Shown: positions 1-8,651 of the stretch, piece after piece
How positions within the stretch are numbered: the stretch's first letter is position 1
Layout of the letters: each line of letters begins with the position of its first letter
Source: Firmicutes bacterium UBA5201
GTDB lineage: Bacteria; Bacillota; Clostridia; Peptostreptococcales; Acidaminobacteraceae
DNA: 64,000 bases
Direction: 5' to 3'
Assembly: GCA_002412775.1 (NCBI GenBank)
Contig: DHVT01000026.1
Span: 62,001 to 126,000 of the forward strand
Position numbers and translations under genes: made by a program
Notes under the pieces: generated by a model
The model's database searches: none
Told to the model about the DNA's origin: nothing
The model's input: only the letters and a program-made list of their open reading frames with translations

Positions 1-2
1 TC

Positions 3-206
3 AAAACTGAAACCACTTTGTTTCTCAATATCAAACACCCTCTGGTTCAGCATTTGATAGAGAACGAGGAGGCATCTGAAGAAATTCGTTATATGATCTG
101 TGAACAACTCTATGATTTGGCGATGCTCAGTCACACACATTTATCGCCCGAGGCGATGACAAAGTTTATAAAACGCAGCAATGACCTATTGTTGCGATTG
201 ATCTGA
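3..206 (+). CDS. htpG: Chaperone HtpG (Hsp90), C-terminal end, truncated by window edge
   Basis: The open frame enters from the left edge and ends at TGA 204-206, so only about the last 67 residues are visible. The segment contains NIKHPLVQHL, then EQLYDLAMLSH, then a FIKRSNDLLL tail, which is the hallmark order of the HtpG C-terminal dimerisation domain. HtpG is a cytosolic ATP-dependent chaperone; its ATPase and middle domains must lie outside the window. The stop codon overlaps the start of the next gene (TGATG), so lrgA is translationally coupled to it. The internal TTG at position 18 is not a credible start because homology continues upstream of it. Confidence 0.85.
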   Translation, partial: KTETTLFLNIKHPLVQHLIENEEASEEIRYMICEQLYDLAMLSHTHLSPEAMTKFIKRSNDLLLRLI

Positions 207-568
207 TGAAACTGATCCTGCAGTTTGGTCTATTGATCGGATTCTGGTTGTTGGGCGAGGTCCTCAGCTCGATTCTGGAATCCATCATAGCCATTCCCGG
301 ATCCATTCTCGGCATGGTGCTCCTATTCGTTGCTTTGACTTCAGGTGTGTTGAAAGAAAAGCAAATCAAGGATATCGGGGACTTCCTGCTGACCAATATC
401 GCCTTCTTCTTTGTTCCAGCAAGTGTGGCGATTCTAGCGCTTGACAGCATCAGCGGAGAGCACGTGACTCCACTGGTCATTGTTGCGCTTGTATCGACAT
501 TTGTCACCATGGTTGTCACAATGTTGGTGACCCATATGCTCACTAAGGGCAAGGAGGCGAAAAAATGA
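206..568 (+). CDS. lrgA: CidA/LrgA family holin-like protein
   Basis: A 120-residue protein with four hydrophobic segments (about residues 5-25, 28-48, 60-82 and 88-112) and the family motif around IPGSILGMVLLF. LrgA/CidA proteins are small holin-like membrane proteins that work with LrgB in control of murein hydrolase activity, pyruvate/overflow-metabolite uptake and programmed lysis in Firmicutes. The start overlaps the htpG stop and the end overlaps the lrgB start by 4 bp (ATGA), so the three are probably one transcript. Pairing with LrgB makes the family call secure; the LrgA versus CidA subtype is not resolved from sequence alone. Confidence 0.88.
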   Translation: MKLILQFGLLIGFWLLGEVLSSILESIIAIPGSILGMVLLFVALTSGVLKEKQIKDIGDFLLTNIAFFFVPASVAILALDSISGEHVTPLVIVALVSTFVTMVVTMLVTHMLTKGKEAKK

Positions 569-1260
569 TTCGTGAATTGACTTTTTCACCTGCTTTTGGA
601 ATTCTGATCACAATACTGGCTTATCAGTTAGGGGCTTTCATCAAGAAAAAGACCGAGTCCGATTTTGCAAACCCCTTGTTGATTGCCCTTGTTCTGATTA
701 TTGGATTTCTGAAAGTCTTTGATATACCTTATGAAAATTACAAGCTCGGTGGCGATGGCATTCATTTTATGCTGAGCCCGCTTACCGTCGCTTTGGGACT
801 GATGTTATACCGTCAACGCGAAACGATCAGAACCTATTTCCTGAGTCTGATGATTGGCATCACTTCCGGTGTGCTGGCATCTTTTTTCAGCATTTTATTG
901 CTCAGCAAGCTATTGAAATTGCCTGAAGATTTTTTGATTTCCCTGTTGCCGAAATCCATAACAACGCCTATGGCTTTGTCACTGAGCGAAATACTCGGCG
1001 GAACAGGTTCACTTACTGTAATAATGGTGATTCTGACAGGCATCGGTGGTGCTTTTATGGCACCTTGGGTTTTGAAATTGTTGAGCGGAGTCAACCCGAT
1101 TGCGGTTGGTGTCGGCATAGGAACAGCCTCACATGCTGTCGGTACGGCCAAAGCGCTTGAAATCGGCGAAAAAGAAGGAGCACTCAGTAGCGCTGCCATA
1201 GGCCTTGCCGGCCTAATAACAGTTGTACTGGTACCCCTTTTGTATCAAATATTCGGTTAA
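565..1260 (+). CDS. lrgB: LrgB family membrane protein
   Basis: A 231-residue, highly hydrophobic protein of the usual LrgB length. It has the conserved LLPKSITTPMALSLSE segment and the GIGTASHAVGTAKALE segment near the C-terminus, both diagnostic of LrgB/CidB/YohK. It acts with LrgA in the cytoplasmic membrane. Its ATG overlaps the lrgA stop. Its stop codon overlaps the stop codon of the convergent oxidoreductase beta gene by 3 bp, leaving no room for a terminator between them, so antisense read-through across the junction is possible. Confidence 0.9.
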   Translation: MIRELTFSPAFGILITILAYQLGAFIKKKTESDFANPLLIALVLIIGFLKVFDIPYENYKLGGDGIHFMLSPLTVALGLMLYRQRETIRTYFLSLMIGITSGVLASFFSILLLSKLLKLPEDFLISLLPKSITTPMALSLSEILGGTGSLTVIMVILTGIGGAFMAPWVLKLLSGVNPIAVGVGIGTASHAVGTAKALEIGEKEGALSSAAIGLAGLITVVLVPLLYQIFG

Positions 1261-2135
1261 ATCATTCCATCCAACAACTTTTCGATGTCGTCCGGCTTTC
1301 TATCGTAAAGCACCAAAGGTTTTGTGATATGAGGAATTCGCGCCATGAAATCCGATTTGTTCTCTTTGAATAGGATGCCCATCGGGATCCCTTCATCACC
1401 AAACATCTGTGCCATTTCAAAAGCTTTGATCTTATCCGTCGGATCGTAATCGTCAGGGAGTTTGAATGCCCTATCCTTATACCATTTGAATGTATTGATC
1501 TTATTGAAGGAAACACAAGGCTGCATGACGTCTATAAGGGCATATCCCTTATAGTCCATTGCGGCTTTTATCATTTCACCAAGATGTTCCGAATCTCCGG
1601 AAAAACTTCGCGCTACGAATCCACAGCCTAGACTGATCGCCAGTGCAAGTGGCCGGATCTCCTCGGACCTCATGCCATCAAACTGAAGCCTGGTGATTTG
1701 TCCAAGTGGCGTGGTGGGTGACCCTTGTCCTTTTGTGAGACCATAAACCTGATTGTTGTGGACGATATGCACAATGTCTATGTTTCTTCTGATATTGTGC
1801 ATGAGGTGATTGCCACCTTCACCATAGGTGTCGCCATCACCGGAGTTCAAAATGATTTTGAGGGTATTGTTGGCCACGTGAGCACCAAGTGCTGAAGGAA
1901 GTGCTCTACCATGGAGGGTGTTGAGGCCATGCGCGTGGATATAGTGTGGCAGTTTTGCCGCTTGACCGATTCCCGACACCAATAGGACGTCCTGGGGTTT
2001 CAGTCCCACGTCGAACAGTGTTTTGTTGAGAGTATCGAGTATACTGAAATTACCGCATCCTGGACACCAACTTGTCGGGTTGTTCGTTACAAATGGATTG
2101 TCCACTGTTTTAAGTGCATCTATTTGATCAATCAT
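1257..2135 (-). CDS. korB: 2-oxoacid:ferredoxin oxidoreductase, beta subunit
   Basis: A 292-residue thiamine-diphosphate subunit. Visible features are the SWCPGCGN motif (Cys24 and Cys27), the TPP/Mg binding stretch GDGDTYGEG at residues 99-107, and NNQVYGLTKGQ downstream. Together with the alpha/gamma gene immediately upstream (8-bp overlap) it forms an enzyme that oxidatively decarboxylates a 2-oxoacid with CoA and reduces ferredoxin. The alpha-gamma fusion with a short beta lacking its own ferredoxin domain is typical of 2-oxoglutarate (Kor) and related branched-chain enzymes. The substrate cannot be fixed from sequence, so korB is a best-fit symbol. Confidence 0.85.
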   Translation of the reverse strand: MIDQIDALKTVDNPFVTNNPTSWCPGCGNFSILDTLNKTLFDVGLKPQDVLLVSGIGQAAKLPHYIHAHGLNTLHGRALPSALGAHVANNTLKIILNSGDGDTYGEGGNHLMHNIRRNIDIVHIVHNNQVYGLTKGQGSPTTPLGQITRLQFDGMRSEEIRPLALAISLGCGFVARSFSGDSEHLGEMIKAAMDYKGYALIDVMQPCVSFNKINTFKWYKDRAFKLPDDYDPTDKIKAFEMAQMFGDEGIPMGILFKENKSDFMARIPHITKPLVLYDRKPDDIEKLLDGMI

Positions 2136-3801
2136 TTTTAATCACCTCGTAAGCTTCCGTAATGAATGCGGAAGTGAATGGTCTTCCGTCATATCTGTTG
2201 ATGCTGTGACTGAACTTCACGCCTGTCTCCATTCTTAAAATTTTGCCGAACTGGTTCATGGCATTGCCTTCCACATTTACTACCCTCGTTTCAGCTTTTA
2301 TGAATGGCTCGAGCACATTTTCCCTGATGGGAAAAACATCTGTGAACGCTATCATGGCCACTTCATTTCCAGCTGAATTGAGCCCATCTACCGCTTCCCG
2401 TAGAGCGCCATAAGTGGATCCCCAACATATGAATAGTGTGTCATAATTCTCGGAACCGTAAAATTCAGGAGCATTCAGCTCTTTTTTGATGGCCTCCATC
2501 CTGTTCAGGAATTTGTTTTTTAGAGCGATGGTCATTTCTTCCGATTCGGTCACTTTTCCATATTCGTCATGTACGTGTGAATCCGTCATGATGAGCGTTT
2601 GACTGTCCAAACCGGGATATTTTCTATTGCCTGAGATATTTTCAAAATCATAGCGTTTGTATTTGGGATCGAAATCCTCTTTGAGATGTCGTTGGATTTT
2701 CAGTGAAGCTGTATCGAAACGTTCGATGCTCTGGACAGAATCCGCAAGCAATTGGTCTGAGAGTATAATGACTGGAACTTGATATTTCTCGGCCAGATTG
2801 AATGCTCTGAACGTGGAATAATAAGCGTCCGAAACGGTTCGGGGAGCCATCACGATTCTGGCGAATTCACCTTGTGAAGCGGTCACAACGAAAGCGAGAT
2901 CCGCTTGTTCCGTTCTAGTCGGAAGTCCAGTGGCAGGTCCAGGTCGTTGTACGTTGCAGATGACTATCGGGACTTCACTGACGGCGGCGAAACCAATGGA
3001 CTCGACCATAAGCGAAAATCCACCACCGGATGTGCCCGTCATCGCTCGCACACCGTTTGACGCAGCACCAATCGCTGCCATGGCAGCAGCAATCTCGTCC
3101 TCGGCTTGCTCTACGACTATGTTCATTTTCTTCTCATGTGTCGCCAGATAATTCATGATGCCAGTCGACGGCGCCATTGGATAGGCACAATAAAATCCGA
3201 GACCGGCGCTCAGTGCTCCCAGTGCAACTGCTTGATTGCCGTTCAGGATGATGCGCTCATCATCTGTCCGAACTGGCATATGAACACTTTCCATCTGCTC
3301 AAATCCCCATTTCGCACAACTGATATTTGATGAATTGATCGCCTCGGACCACTTTTTGTTGTTGATTTTATCCAATACGGATTCATCGCCACCAAACCAT
3401 TTGATGACCATTCCCACTGCGACCATGCCAAATGCATTTTTATTTTTTGTGATGTTTTTCAGACCGTCCTCATCCACCCAAATCGCTTTGCCACCAAACT
3501 CACTTTTCGATTTCAGTCCATCAAGAGCGATCAGCATGCCATCCGTTTTGATTTGCGCACCAACATTTTCGACGGCTTCGGCGTTCAGGGCAATAAAGAT
3601 GTCCGCATGTGATTCGACGGCATAAACCCTTTCCTGACCTATTGTGATCGTCGAGTAGTTGTAACCACCTCTGACACGGGACATATAATTTTTATAGGCA
3701 TATATTTCGTAACCTTCTTGTTTCAGCAGTTTTTCCACATAGAGTTCCACAGTGTTGATTCCCTCACCTGCGGCACCTGCAATAATAATAGTTTTTTTCA
3801 T
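2128..3801 (-). CDS. korA: 2-oxoacid:ferredoxin oxidoreductase, fused gamma-alpha subunit
   Basis: A 557-residue protein with the gamma domain first (about residues 1-175, starting IIIAGAAGEGINT and containing SRVRGGYNYS). The alpha/pyrimidine-binding region (about 190-400, with GNQAVALGALSAG and GTSGGGFSLM) and a transketolase C-like domain follow. This is the standard KorA architecture. The start has a good AAAGGTGG ribosome binding site. The korB start lies inside its 3' end, indicating translational coupling. Function: CoA-dependent, ferredoxin-linked oxidation of a 2-oxoacid in anaerobic metabolism; 2-oxoglutarate or a branched-chain oxoacid are both plausible. Confidence 0.85.
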   Translation of the reverse strand: MKKTIIIAGAAGEGINTVELYVEKLLKQEGYEIYAYKNYMSRVRGGYNYSTITIGQERVYAVESHADIFIALNAEAVENVGAQIKTDGMLIALDGLKSKSEFGGKAIWVDEDGLKNITKNKNAFGMVAVGMVIKWFGGDESVLDKINNKKWSEAINSSNISCAKWGFEQMESVHMPVRTDDERIILNGNQAVALGALSAGLGFYCAYPMAPSTGIMNYLATHEKKMNIVVEQAEDEIAAAMAAIGAASNGVRAMTGTSGGGFSLMVESIGFAAVSEVPIVICNVQRPGPATGLPTRTEQADLAFVVTASQGEFARIVMAPRTVSDAYYSTFRAFNLAEKYQVPVIILSDQLLADSVQSIERFDTASLKIQRHLKEDFDPKYKRYDFENISGNRKYPGLDSQTLIMTDSHVHDEYGKVTESEEMTIALKNKFLNRMEAIKKELNAPEFYGSENYDTLFICWGSTYGALREAVDGLNSAGNEVAMIAFTDVFPIRENVLEPFIKAETRVVNVEGNAMNQFGKILRMETGVKFSHSINRYDGRPFTSAFITEAYEVIKND

Positions 3802-3901
3802 ATAACCACCTTTATCTGAATAATTGAAAACAATTTACTATTCATATATACCAAAGATCCGAGTAAAATATCAAACTTTACGTTTATTTAACCAAAAAAA
3901 T

Positions 3902-3926
3902 CCAAGGCGCATCGAATACGCCATGG
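3902..3926 (-). terminator. Rho-independent terminator after the 3935-4522 gene
   Basis: Arms CCAAGGCG and CGCCATGG pair with one mismatch around a 9-nt loop. On the minus strand the stem is followed by a T-rich run, placing the end of the upstream membrane-protein transcript before korA. Confidence 0.7.
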
Positions 3927-3934
3927 ATTTCATC

Positions 3935-4522
3935 CTAATTTCTTGAATCATCCGAATAGATGAAACATATTTCAGTGTCGAGAAGCCTTTTGACGATCTT
4001 GAAGACTTTGCGTTCTTCTCCCAGTGTGATGAAAATCAGGGTGAACACTTCCCAGAGAAACACCCAACCACCGATGAAGATGCCCTCTTTGAGGACGGAC
4101 ATGACAATGCCCGACTCGGCGGAATAGAAATAGCCAATATACAGAAATGTCAAAGACATCATCAAATAAGTCAGAATCTTTTTTTGAATTTGCTTCTGCT
4201 TCTTGAAAGCCCGGATCAAACGGAACGAATAGAAATTGTCATAAGCTTCTCTCAAAGCTTTTTCCTTGACTTCATTTTTCTGAGCCATCGGCAGGTAGAG
4301 GACAATTTTTATTTTGAATTTCAGAGGAATATCATTGGATGAGTCCCATATGAAATCATCGAATTCATCCTCAATATCCCTTTTCTTGAAAGGTGAGGGA
4401 TCCCATTCATCATAGACATCCTCATATTCATCAAGAGATACCTCTATGATATAGGTCTTGTCCCTCTCGTCATATCTGTACAAATCCTGATAGAACTTTT
4501 CGTTGCTTTTGATCCGTTTCAT
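3935..4522 (-). CDS. Conserved hypothetical membrane protein
   Basis: Not assigned to a characterised family. The 195-residue product has a charged, acidic cytosolic N-terminal half (about residues 1-120, with several Asp/Glu-rich patches) and two hydrophobic segments at about residues 118-136 and 146-168. A short C-terminal tail ends in DDSRN. There is no signal peptide. The start has an AGGAAG site 8 bp upstream. It lies 17 bp after the M29 aminopeptidase gene on the same strand and ends at its own terminator, so co-transcription with the peptidase is likely, but nothing in the sequence gives a function. Confidence 0.7.
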   Translation of the reverse strand: MKRIKSNEKFYQDLYRYDERDKTYIIEVSLDEYEDVYDEWDPSPFKKRDIEDEFDDFIWDSSNDIPLKFKIKIVLYLPMAQKNEVKEKALREAYDNFYSFRLIRAFKKQKQIQKKILTYLMMSLTFLYIGYFYSAESGIVMSVLKEGIFIGGWVFLWEVFTLIFITLGEERKVFKIVKRLLDTEICFIYSDDSRN

Positions 4523-4539
4523 GGCCGCACTTCCTTTTT

Positions 4540-5769
4540 CTACAGCACAAAATTACCATGTTCAAATATCAATACTTCAACGCCATCCTTGTTGATTCCT
4601 GAGATTTTCATATCTTTGGTGCCGATCATGAAATCCTCATGGGTTATGGAGTCGTTGATGCCCCTTTTGATCAACTCGTCAGAATCCAGCTTCTCGCCCC
4701 CTTCGATACAGACAGGATAGGCTTTACCAAGGGCCAGATGACACGCGGCGTTCTCATCAAACAGAGTGTTGTAAAATAATATACCCGTATTTGAAATCGG
4801 TGAATCATATGGTACAAGAGCGACTTCGCCAAGATATTTGGAACCTTCATCCGTCTCAATCAACCGTCTCAGATTCTCATAACCTGTCTTTGCCTTGAAA
4901 TCCACAACAGCGCCATCCTTGAACTCTATTTCAAAATCCTCTATGAGACTGCCATTGAAATTCAGAGGCATCGCACTGACCGCTTTCCCATTGACACCAT
5001 CACGTTTGGGAGCTGTGAAAACCTCTTCAGTAGGCATGTTGGCTATAAACTCGTGACCATCAGGCGTCAGATCGGATCCACCGAGCCACAAGTGTCCTTC
5101 GGGCAATTCAACATGCAGATCCGTTCCAAGTTCATTGGTGAAATGAATGGACTTGAAACGATGGTCATTCAACAGATCCATCTGTTTTTTCAAATTGGCC
5201 TTGTGGGCATCCCACGCCGCCACCGGATCTTCCTCGTTGACCCTCACAGCATCGAAAATCGCTTCCCAGAGCTTCTCGACAGCCTCTTCCTCACTTAGCT
5301 CCGGAAACACTTTTTTAGCCCATGAAGGCGCCGGTACGGAGGCTACACACCATACGTTCTCATTGTTCATCATTCGGGTTCTATATTCTTCGATTTCCGC
5401 ACTGACTACACGCGAATACCTTTGTATTCTCTCTGGATCCACATCTTTCATGACATCGGGATCAGAAGCGGATATGGATAGAAACGCCGCATCTTGGCGA
5501 ACATAGGAAAGATAGAACTCTTTTTGCCAACTTGGAAAATAATTGAAAAGATCATCAGGTCCATACAAATATCTTATTTTGGATGCGACTTCATCCGACC
5601 AGTTCAAAACGACGTCTCTGGCACCTTCTTTGAATGCTATTTCAGATATGAGTCGTGCAAAATCCGCACATTCCACAGGTGTTCTGACCACCAATATTTG
5701 ATTTTTTTTAAGATTGATACCAGTTTTGACCAACAGTTCCGCGTATTTTCTTAATTTTTCTTGTAACAT
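4540..5769 (-). CDS. M29-family metallo-aminopeptidase (AmpS/PepS type)
   Basis: A 409-residue protein of standard M29 length, beginning LRKYAELLVKTGINLKKNQ as in the AmpS/PepS/aminopeptidase T family. The C-terminal catalytic region carries the expected metal-ligand neighbourhoods, including HLALGKAYP and ITHEDFMIGTKDM, plus the central AVSAMPLNFNGSLIEDFE stretch. It is a cytosolic, cobalt/zinc-type aminopeptidase in peptide catabolism. The start is supported by GGAGGGGGATCAC upstream. It is transcribed before the small membrane-protein gene. Confidence 0.9.
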   Translation of the reverse strand: MLQEKLRKYAELLVKTGINLKKNQILVVRTPVECADFARLISEIAFKEGARDVVLNWSDEVASKIRYLYGPDDLFNYFPSWQKEFYLSYVRQDAAFLSISASDPDVMKDVDPERIQRYSRVVSAEIEEYRTRMMNNENVWCVASVPAPSWAKKVFPELSEEEAVEKLWEAIFDAVRVNEEDPVAAWDAHKANLKKQMDLLNDHRFKSIHFTNELGTDLHVELPEGHLWLGGSDLTPDGHEFIANMPTEEVFTAPKRDGVNGKAVSAMPLNFNGSLIEDFEIEFKDGAVVDFKAKTGYENLRRLIETDEGSKYLGEVALVPYDSPISNTGILFYNTLFDENAACHLALGKAYPVCIEGGEKLDSDELIKRGINDSITHEDFMIGTKDMKISGINKDGVEVLIFEHGNFVL

Positions 5770-5826
5770 GTGATCCCCCTCCTTATTACTGACATTCCGG
5801 TGGACTGTCAGTACTTGACTAAAAAA

Positions 5827-5852
5827 AAGTTAAGACATTTCTATCCTAACTT
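5827..5852 (-). terminator. Terminator of the marR gene
   Basis: Arms AAGTTAAGA and TCCTAACTT pair with one mismatch. On the minus strand the stem runs directly into eight T residues, separating the MarR gene from the aminopeptidase gene downstream. Confidence 0.7.
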
Positions 5853-5890
5853 ATCCTATCATAAATTCAGTTTGTCATACAAATATTTTT

Positions 5891-6340
5891 TTACGGTTCT
5901 ATGCACTCTGAGATGATGTCTGATAGTCCCTTGACGTGCTCCTTCAATTGTTCCACTTTTTCATCTGTCAGTTGTTCCAGTCTCTCATTTAATAGTTCCA
6001 CGACGTATATTCTATGCTTCTCAACTTGTCTTTTGCCGCTCGCCGTCAGAGAAATGTGCACTACTCTACGATCTTTTTTGGATGGCTGTCTTTTCAAATA
6101 ACCGAGCTTGATCAGCTTGTCCACGAGAGGTGTCAAATTGGAATTGATCACATGAATCTCCCTGCTGATTTCTGACATGGTCAATTGTTTGTTATGTGAC
6201 AGCAAAAGTAGAATCTGTATATGTGACGGATATAGATTTTCTGACTTGAACAGCTCGTCTTCTCTCAAAAAGCGTTTATTCAACATAGGCATCAGCAATA
6301 AAACATTTGACATGATCTCTTGAATATTTTCTTCTCTCAT
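5891..6340 (-). CDS. MarR family transcriptional regulator
   Basis: A 149-residue winged-helix regulator. The DNA-binding core is visible at about residues 50-100: LTMSEISREIHV, then SNLTPLVDKLIKLGYLKR, then the wing motif KKDRRVVHISLT. N- and C-terminal helices form the usual dimer interface. There is no obvious redox-sensing cysteine arrangement. The start follows GGAGTGAGAAAAA. The 138-bp AT-rich gap upstream presumably holds its promoter. The regulated target is not evident; neighbours are a peptidase and the kinase/phosphatase operon. Confidence 0.85.
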   Translation of the reverse strand: MREENIQEIMSNVLLLMPMLNKRFLREDELFKSENLYPSHIQILLLLSHNKQLTMSEISREIHVINSNLTPLVDKLIKLGYLKRQPSKKDRRVVHISLTASGKRQVEKHRIYVVELLNERLEQLTDEKVEQLKEHVKGLSDIISECIEP

Positions 6341-6453
6341 TTTTTCTCACTCCTTCCACGGTATTTTCTTATATATATACCATAATATCCTTTATCCAAT
6401 AATAATAATCAATTATTTTTGTTTTTTTGTCACTTTTTTTTTCAAAAAATAAA

Positions 6454-6485
6454 AAAGTAGCTTCAACATGAGCTGAAACTACTTT
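6454..6485 (-). terminator. Terminator of the kinase/VWA/PP2C operon
   Basis: Stem AGTAG-TTCA / TGAA-CTACT with an 8-nt loop overlaps the PP2C stop codon and is followed on the minus strand by an A/T-rich tract of Ts. It marks the 3' end of the four-gene operon. Confidence 0.7.
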
Positions 6486-7954
6486 ATTTGAATGGTTACC
6501 GGCAACTCGAAAATGACCGTTCGAATCTGGTCGCCTGTCAGGGCCATCACTTTTCCGGTTTCAATCGGACCGGTTTTCGCCCCGTTCACATACCACAAAT
6601 GACCTGAGGCGTTTTTAATGCCCCAGACGGAAGGATGTTTTGGATGTTGAACGACTCCTCCAATCACAGGGTCATAGCCTCCGATGATCGGCATGATGTG
6701 ATGAAGAAAAATAGTCTGGTCGTAAATCAGTTCGAATCTTCCGTTCGCGCCTTCCAAACAGGGCACGTTCTCCGCCTGAGACCCACAGAAAGGACATGCA
6801 CCCGTATACTCCACTCCACATGAGTAACATAATCTGATCGCCCTTTGTGATTCAATCAGCTTTTCCCTCACCTTTTTAATGGAGTCCATACTTTCATAAT
6901 CCGAATGTGAACTGGTCATTGGTGTCCCTTCTACAATTGTGGCGATAATTCGTATCAAATCTTTGAAATCGCCTATTTTGCTAAGACACACCAACTTACC
7001 GCTATCTTCATCGATAAAAATTTGTTTGATGGAAACAGGGTTGGAATTACCATGGCCGGTTTGGGTTGAGTCAAAACAATTGATAATTCTATGAGCGTAC
7101 TCTATCCGCTTATACTTTTTGGAGCCACTGATCACCTGCGTCAATGGCTTCCATCCGTAGGGATTGCTGGTGAAAAGTATTGTGGGGTTGTCAACATCCC
7201 AATCCGTACCATCGTTGTCTCCGTTGAACGCTCTCGTCCAGACGACACCTGTCGTGTCGTCTTTTGAATACGCCGCGGCAAGTTCCAATCGTGTGCTGAG
7301 ATAGGTGTCATAATCCTCATCCGCTCTTGCCCGTGCCAGGTCCAGATAGAAAAAAACATCATCGAATCTGTTGTGTGGATATGCATTCTCAACACCATCT
7401 GAAAACAGTCCGATCCATTTGATGGAATCAGTGACAGGAAGAATCTCCACCTTGAATTCCATCCAAGCCAGCGCATCTGAAAGTGATGAAGTCATATTGT
7501 TCACATACCGCTCGTCTTCTGGAATCGGATAATAGACATCCCCATTTTCGTAGACAACTACAATTTTACCATCACCCAGTTCCATGAAATACAGGTGGCC
7601 CAAAAACTCAAAAGCGACCAACAAAGTGCACCCGAATAATTTTTCATCATCAACAACAGCAGTTTTCCATCGGTTCTTGATCTCGAATGCGATATCATTC
7701 TCCAAAAGATACTTGATCTTCACCGGGTCCGATATGTTCATACCGTCATATAAGTACTGTTGAATGACCTCGTGGGCGGTTTTCACAGCCATCTGAGCTC
7801 CAACATCGCTGAATTTGTGTTTGATGTCACCATGTCCATCTGCAATAGCGATCATTTTGGGGTTCTCATCAAAACATATGAACGCATCCTGATTGGGCAT
7901 TTCTTTTGAAACGTGGGAAGGCCCCGTCACTGAGGCCCCGAATGCTTTCCACAT
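6479..7954 (-). CDS. PP2C-type protein phosphatase with C-terminal zinc ribbon and beta module
   Basis: A 491-residue protein. Residues 1-270 are a PP2C domain: N-terminal NQDAF, metal-binding ADGHGD (residues 38-43), FSDGVENAY and the late DDTTGV metal site. A zinc ribbon follows (Cys376, Cys379, Cys387, Cys390), then a C-terminal beta-rich module containing HPKHP (437-441) and VWGIKN. The same ribbon plus module ends the kinase two genes upstream. Mg/Mn-dependent Ser/Thr dephosphorylation is expected, probably opposing that kinase. It starts 6 bp after the VWA stop. The layout matches the TerY-P triad described for Ter-associated stress systems, though no TerC/TerD gene is present in the window. 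Confidence 0.85.
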   Translation of the reverse strand: MWKAFGASVTGPSHVSKEMPNQDAFICFDENPKMIAIADGHGDIKHKFSDVGAQMAVKTAHEVIQQYLYDGMNISDPVKIKYLLENDIAFEIKNRWKTAVVDDEKLFGCTLLVAFEFLGHLYFMELGDGKIVVVYENGDVYYPIPEDERYVNNMTSSLSDALAWMEFKVEILPVTDSIKWIGLFSDGVENAYPHNRFDDVFFYLDLARARADEDYDTYLSTRLELAAAYSKDDTTGVVWTRAFNGDNDGTDWDVDNPTILFTSNPYGWKPLTQVISGSKKYKRIEYAHRIINCFDSTQTGHGNSNPVSIKQIFIDEDSGKLVCLSKIGDFKDLIRIIATIVEGTPMTSSHSDYESMDSIKKVREKLIESQRAIRLCYSCGVEYTGACPFCGSQAENVPCLEGANGRFELIYDQTIFLHHIMPIIGGYDPVIGGVVQHPKHPSVWGIKNASGHLWYVNGAKTGPIETGKVMALTGDQIRTVIFELPVTIQIK

Positions 7955-7960
7955 AAGACA

Positions 7961-8638
7961 TCACCAGTCCAGATTCTCTACATCTATTGAATCATCCAGT
8001 GTCGGTGGAGGTGGCAACATTCCCCTGACCGGATTGATCGATGCGTGGGATACTGTAGTGGATGCCCATCTTATATAATTTTTGAGTTCAGCGGCGTTTT
8101 TTGCCTTCAGAGGTTTGAGCTCTCCTCTGAAGCTGTCTCCGATGAAGTCCTGCAGAACGTCCATATCGGTTTCCGAACCGATGGCTATGGCAATTCTGAT
8201 GGCTTTGCCGCCCCAATAGGTTTTTTTAAGCTGATTCAGTCCTTCTTCGTACTTATCTGTGGGCAGACCATCCGATAGAAGGATCATAATCGGTTGGTAA
8301 CCTCTTTCTCCTTGAAAATCGCTGGTGAGTTTCTCTGAAAGCAACTCAAAGCCTCTTCCCATGTCAGTAACACCTTTAGTCGTCACATTTTCCCAAGTGA
8401 AATTGTTGATATCCACATTATTTGCGATCCATCTCGCACCGGTTGAAAACGAAAGTGCATGTACCTTGATGGACCCTTCAGCTTCTTTTGCGACTTCCCT
8501 GATGTGTGGAATCGCTTCCCTGATTGCGTTGTTGAGTGTCTCCGCCTTGCCACCGTAACTCATCGAGTCGGATGCGTCTATCAGGAAAAACAAATGTAAA
8601 TCTCTAGCGCCCATATTGCCTAATCTATCTACTGTCAT
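7961..8638 (-). CDS. VWA domain protein, TerY-like
   Basis: A 225-residue von Willebrand factor A domain protein. The MIDAS metal site is complete in outline: DASDSMS at residues 21-27 (DxSxS), a later Thr in GVTDMGRG, and the LLSDGLPTD loop. No signal peptide or transmembrane segment is visible, so it is cytosolic, as TerY proteins are. It sits between a protein kinase and a PP2C phosphatase with short gaps (13 and 6 bp) and has an AGGAGG site. By analogy with TerY-P units it probably serves as the metal-dependent adaptor or phosphorylation target; this role is inferred from context. Confidence 0.85.
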   Translation of the reverse strand: MTVDRLGNMGARDLHLFFLIDASDSMSYGGKAETLNNAIREAIPHIREVAKEAEGSIKVHALSFSTGARWIANNVDINNFTWENVTTKGVTDMGRGFELLSEKLTSDFQGERGYQPIMILLSDGLPTDKYEEGLNQLKKTYWGGKAIRIAIAIGSETDMDVLQDFIGDSFRGELKPLKAKNAAELKNYIRWASTTVSHASINPVRGMLPPPPTLDDSIDVENLDW

Positions 8639-8651
8639 AATATGACCTCCT

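Noticed and set aside
3106..3625. Frames antisense to the oxidoreductase alpha/gamma gene
   Set aside because: No motif, no ribosome binding site; shadows of a conserved gene.
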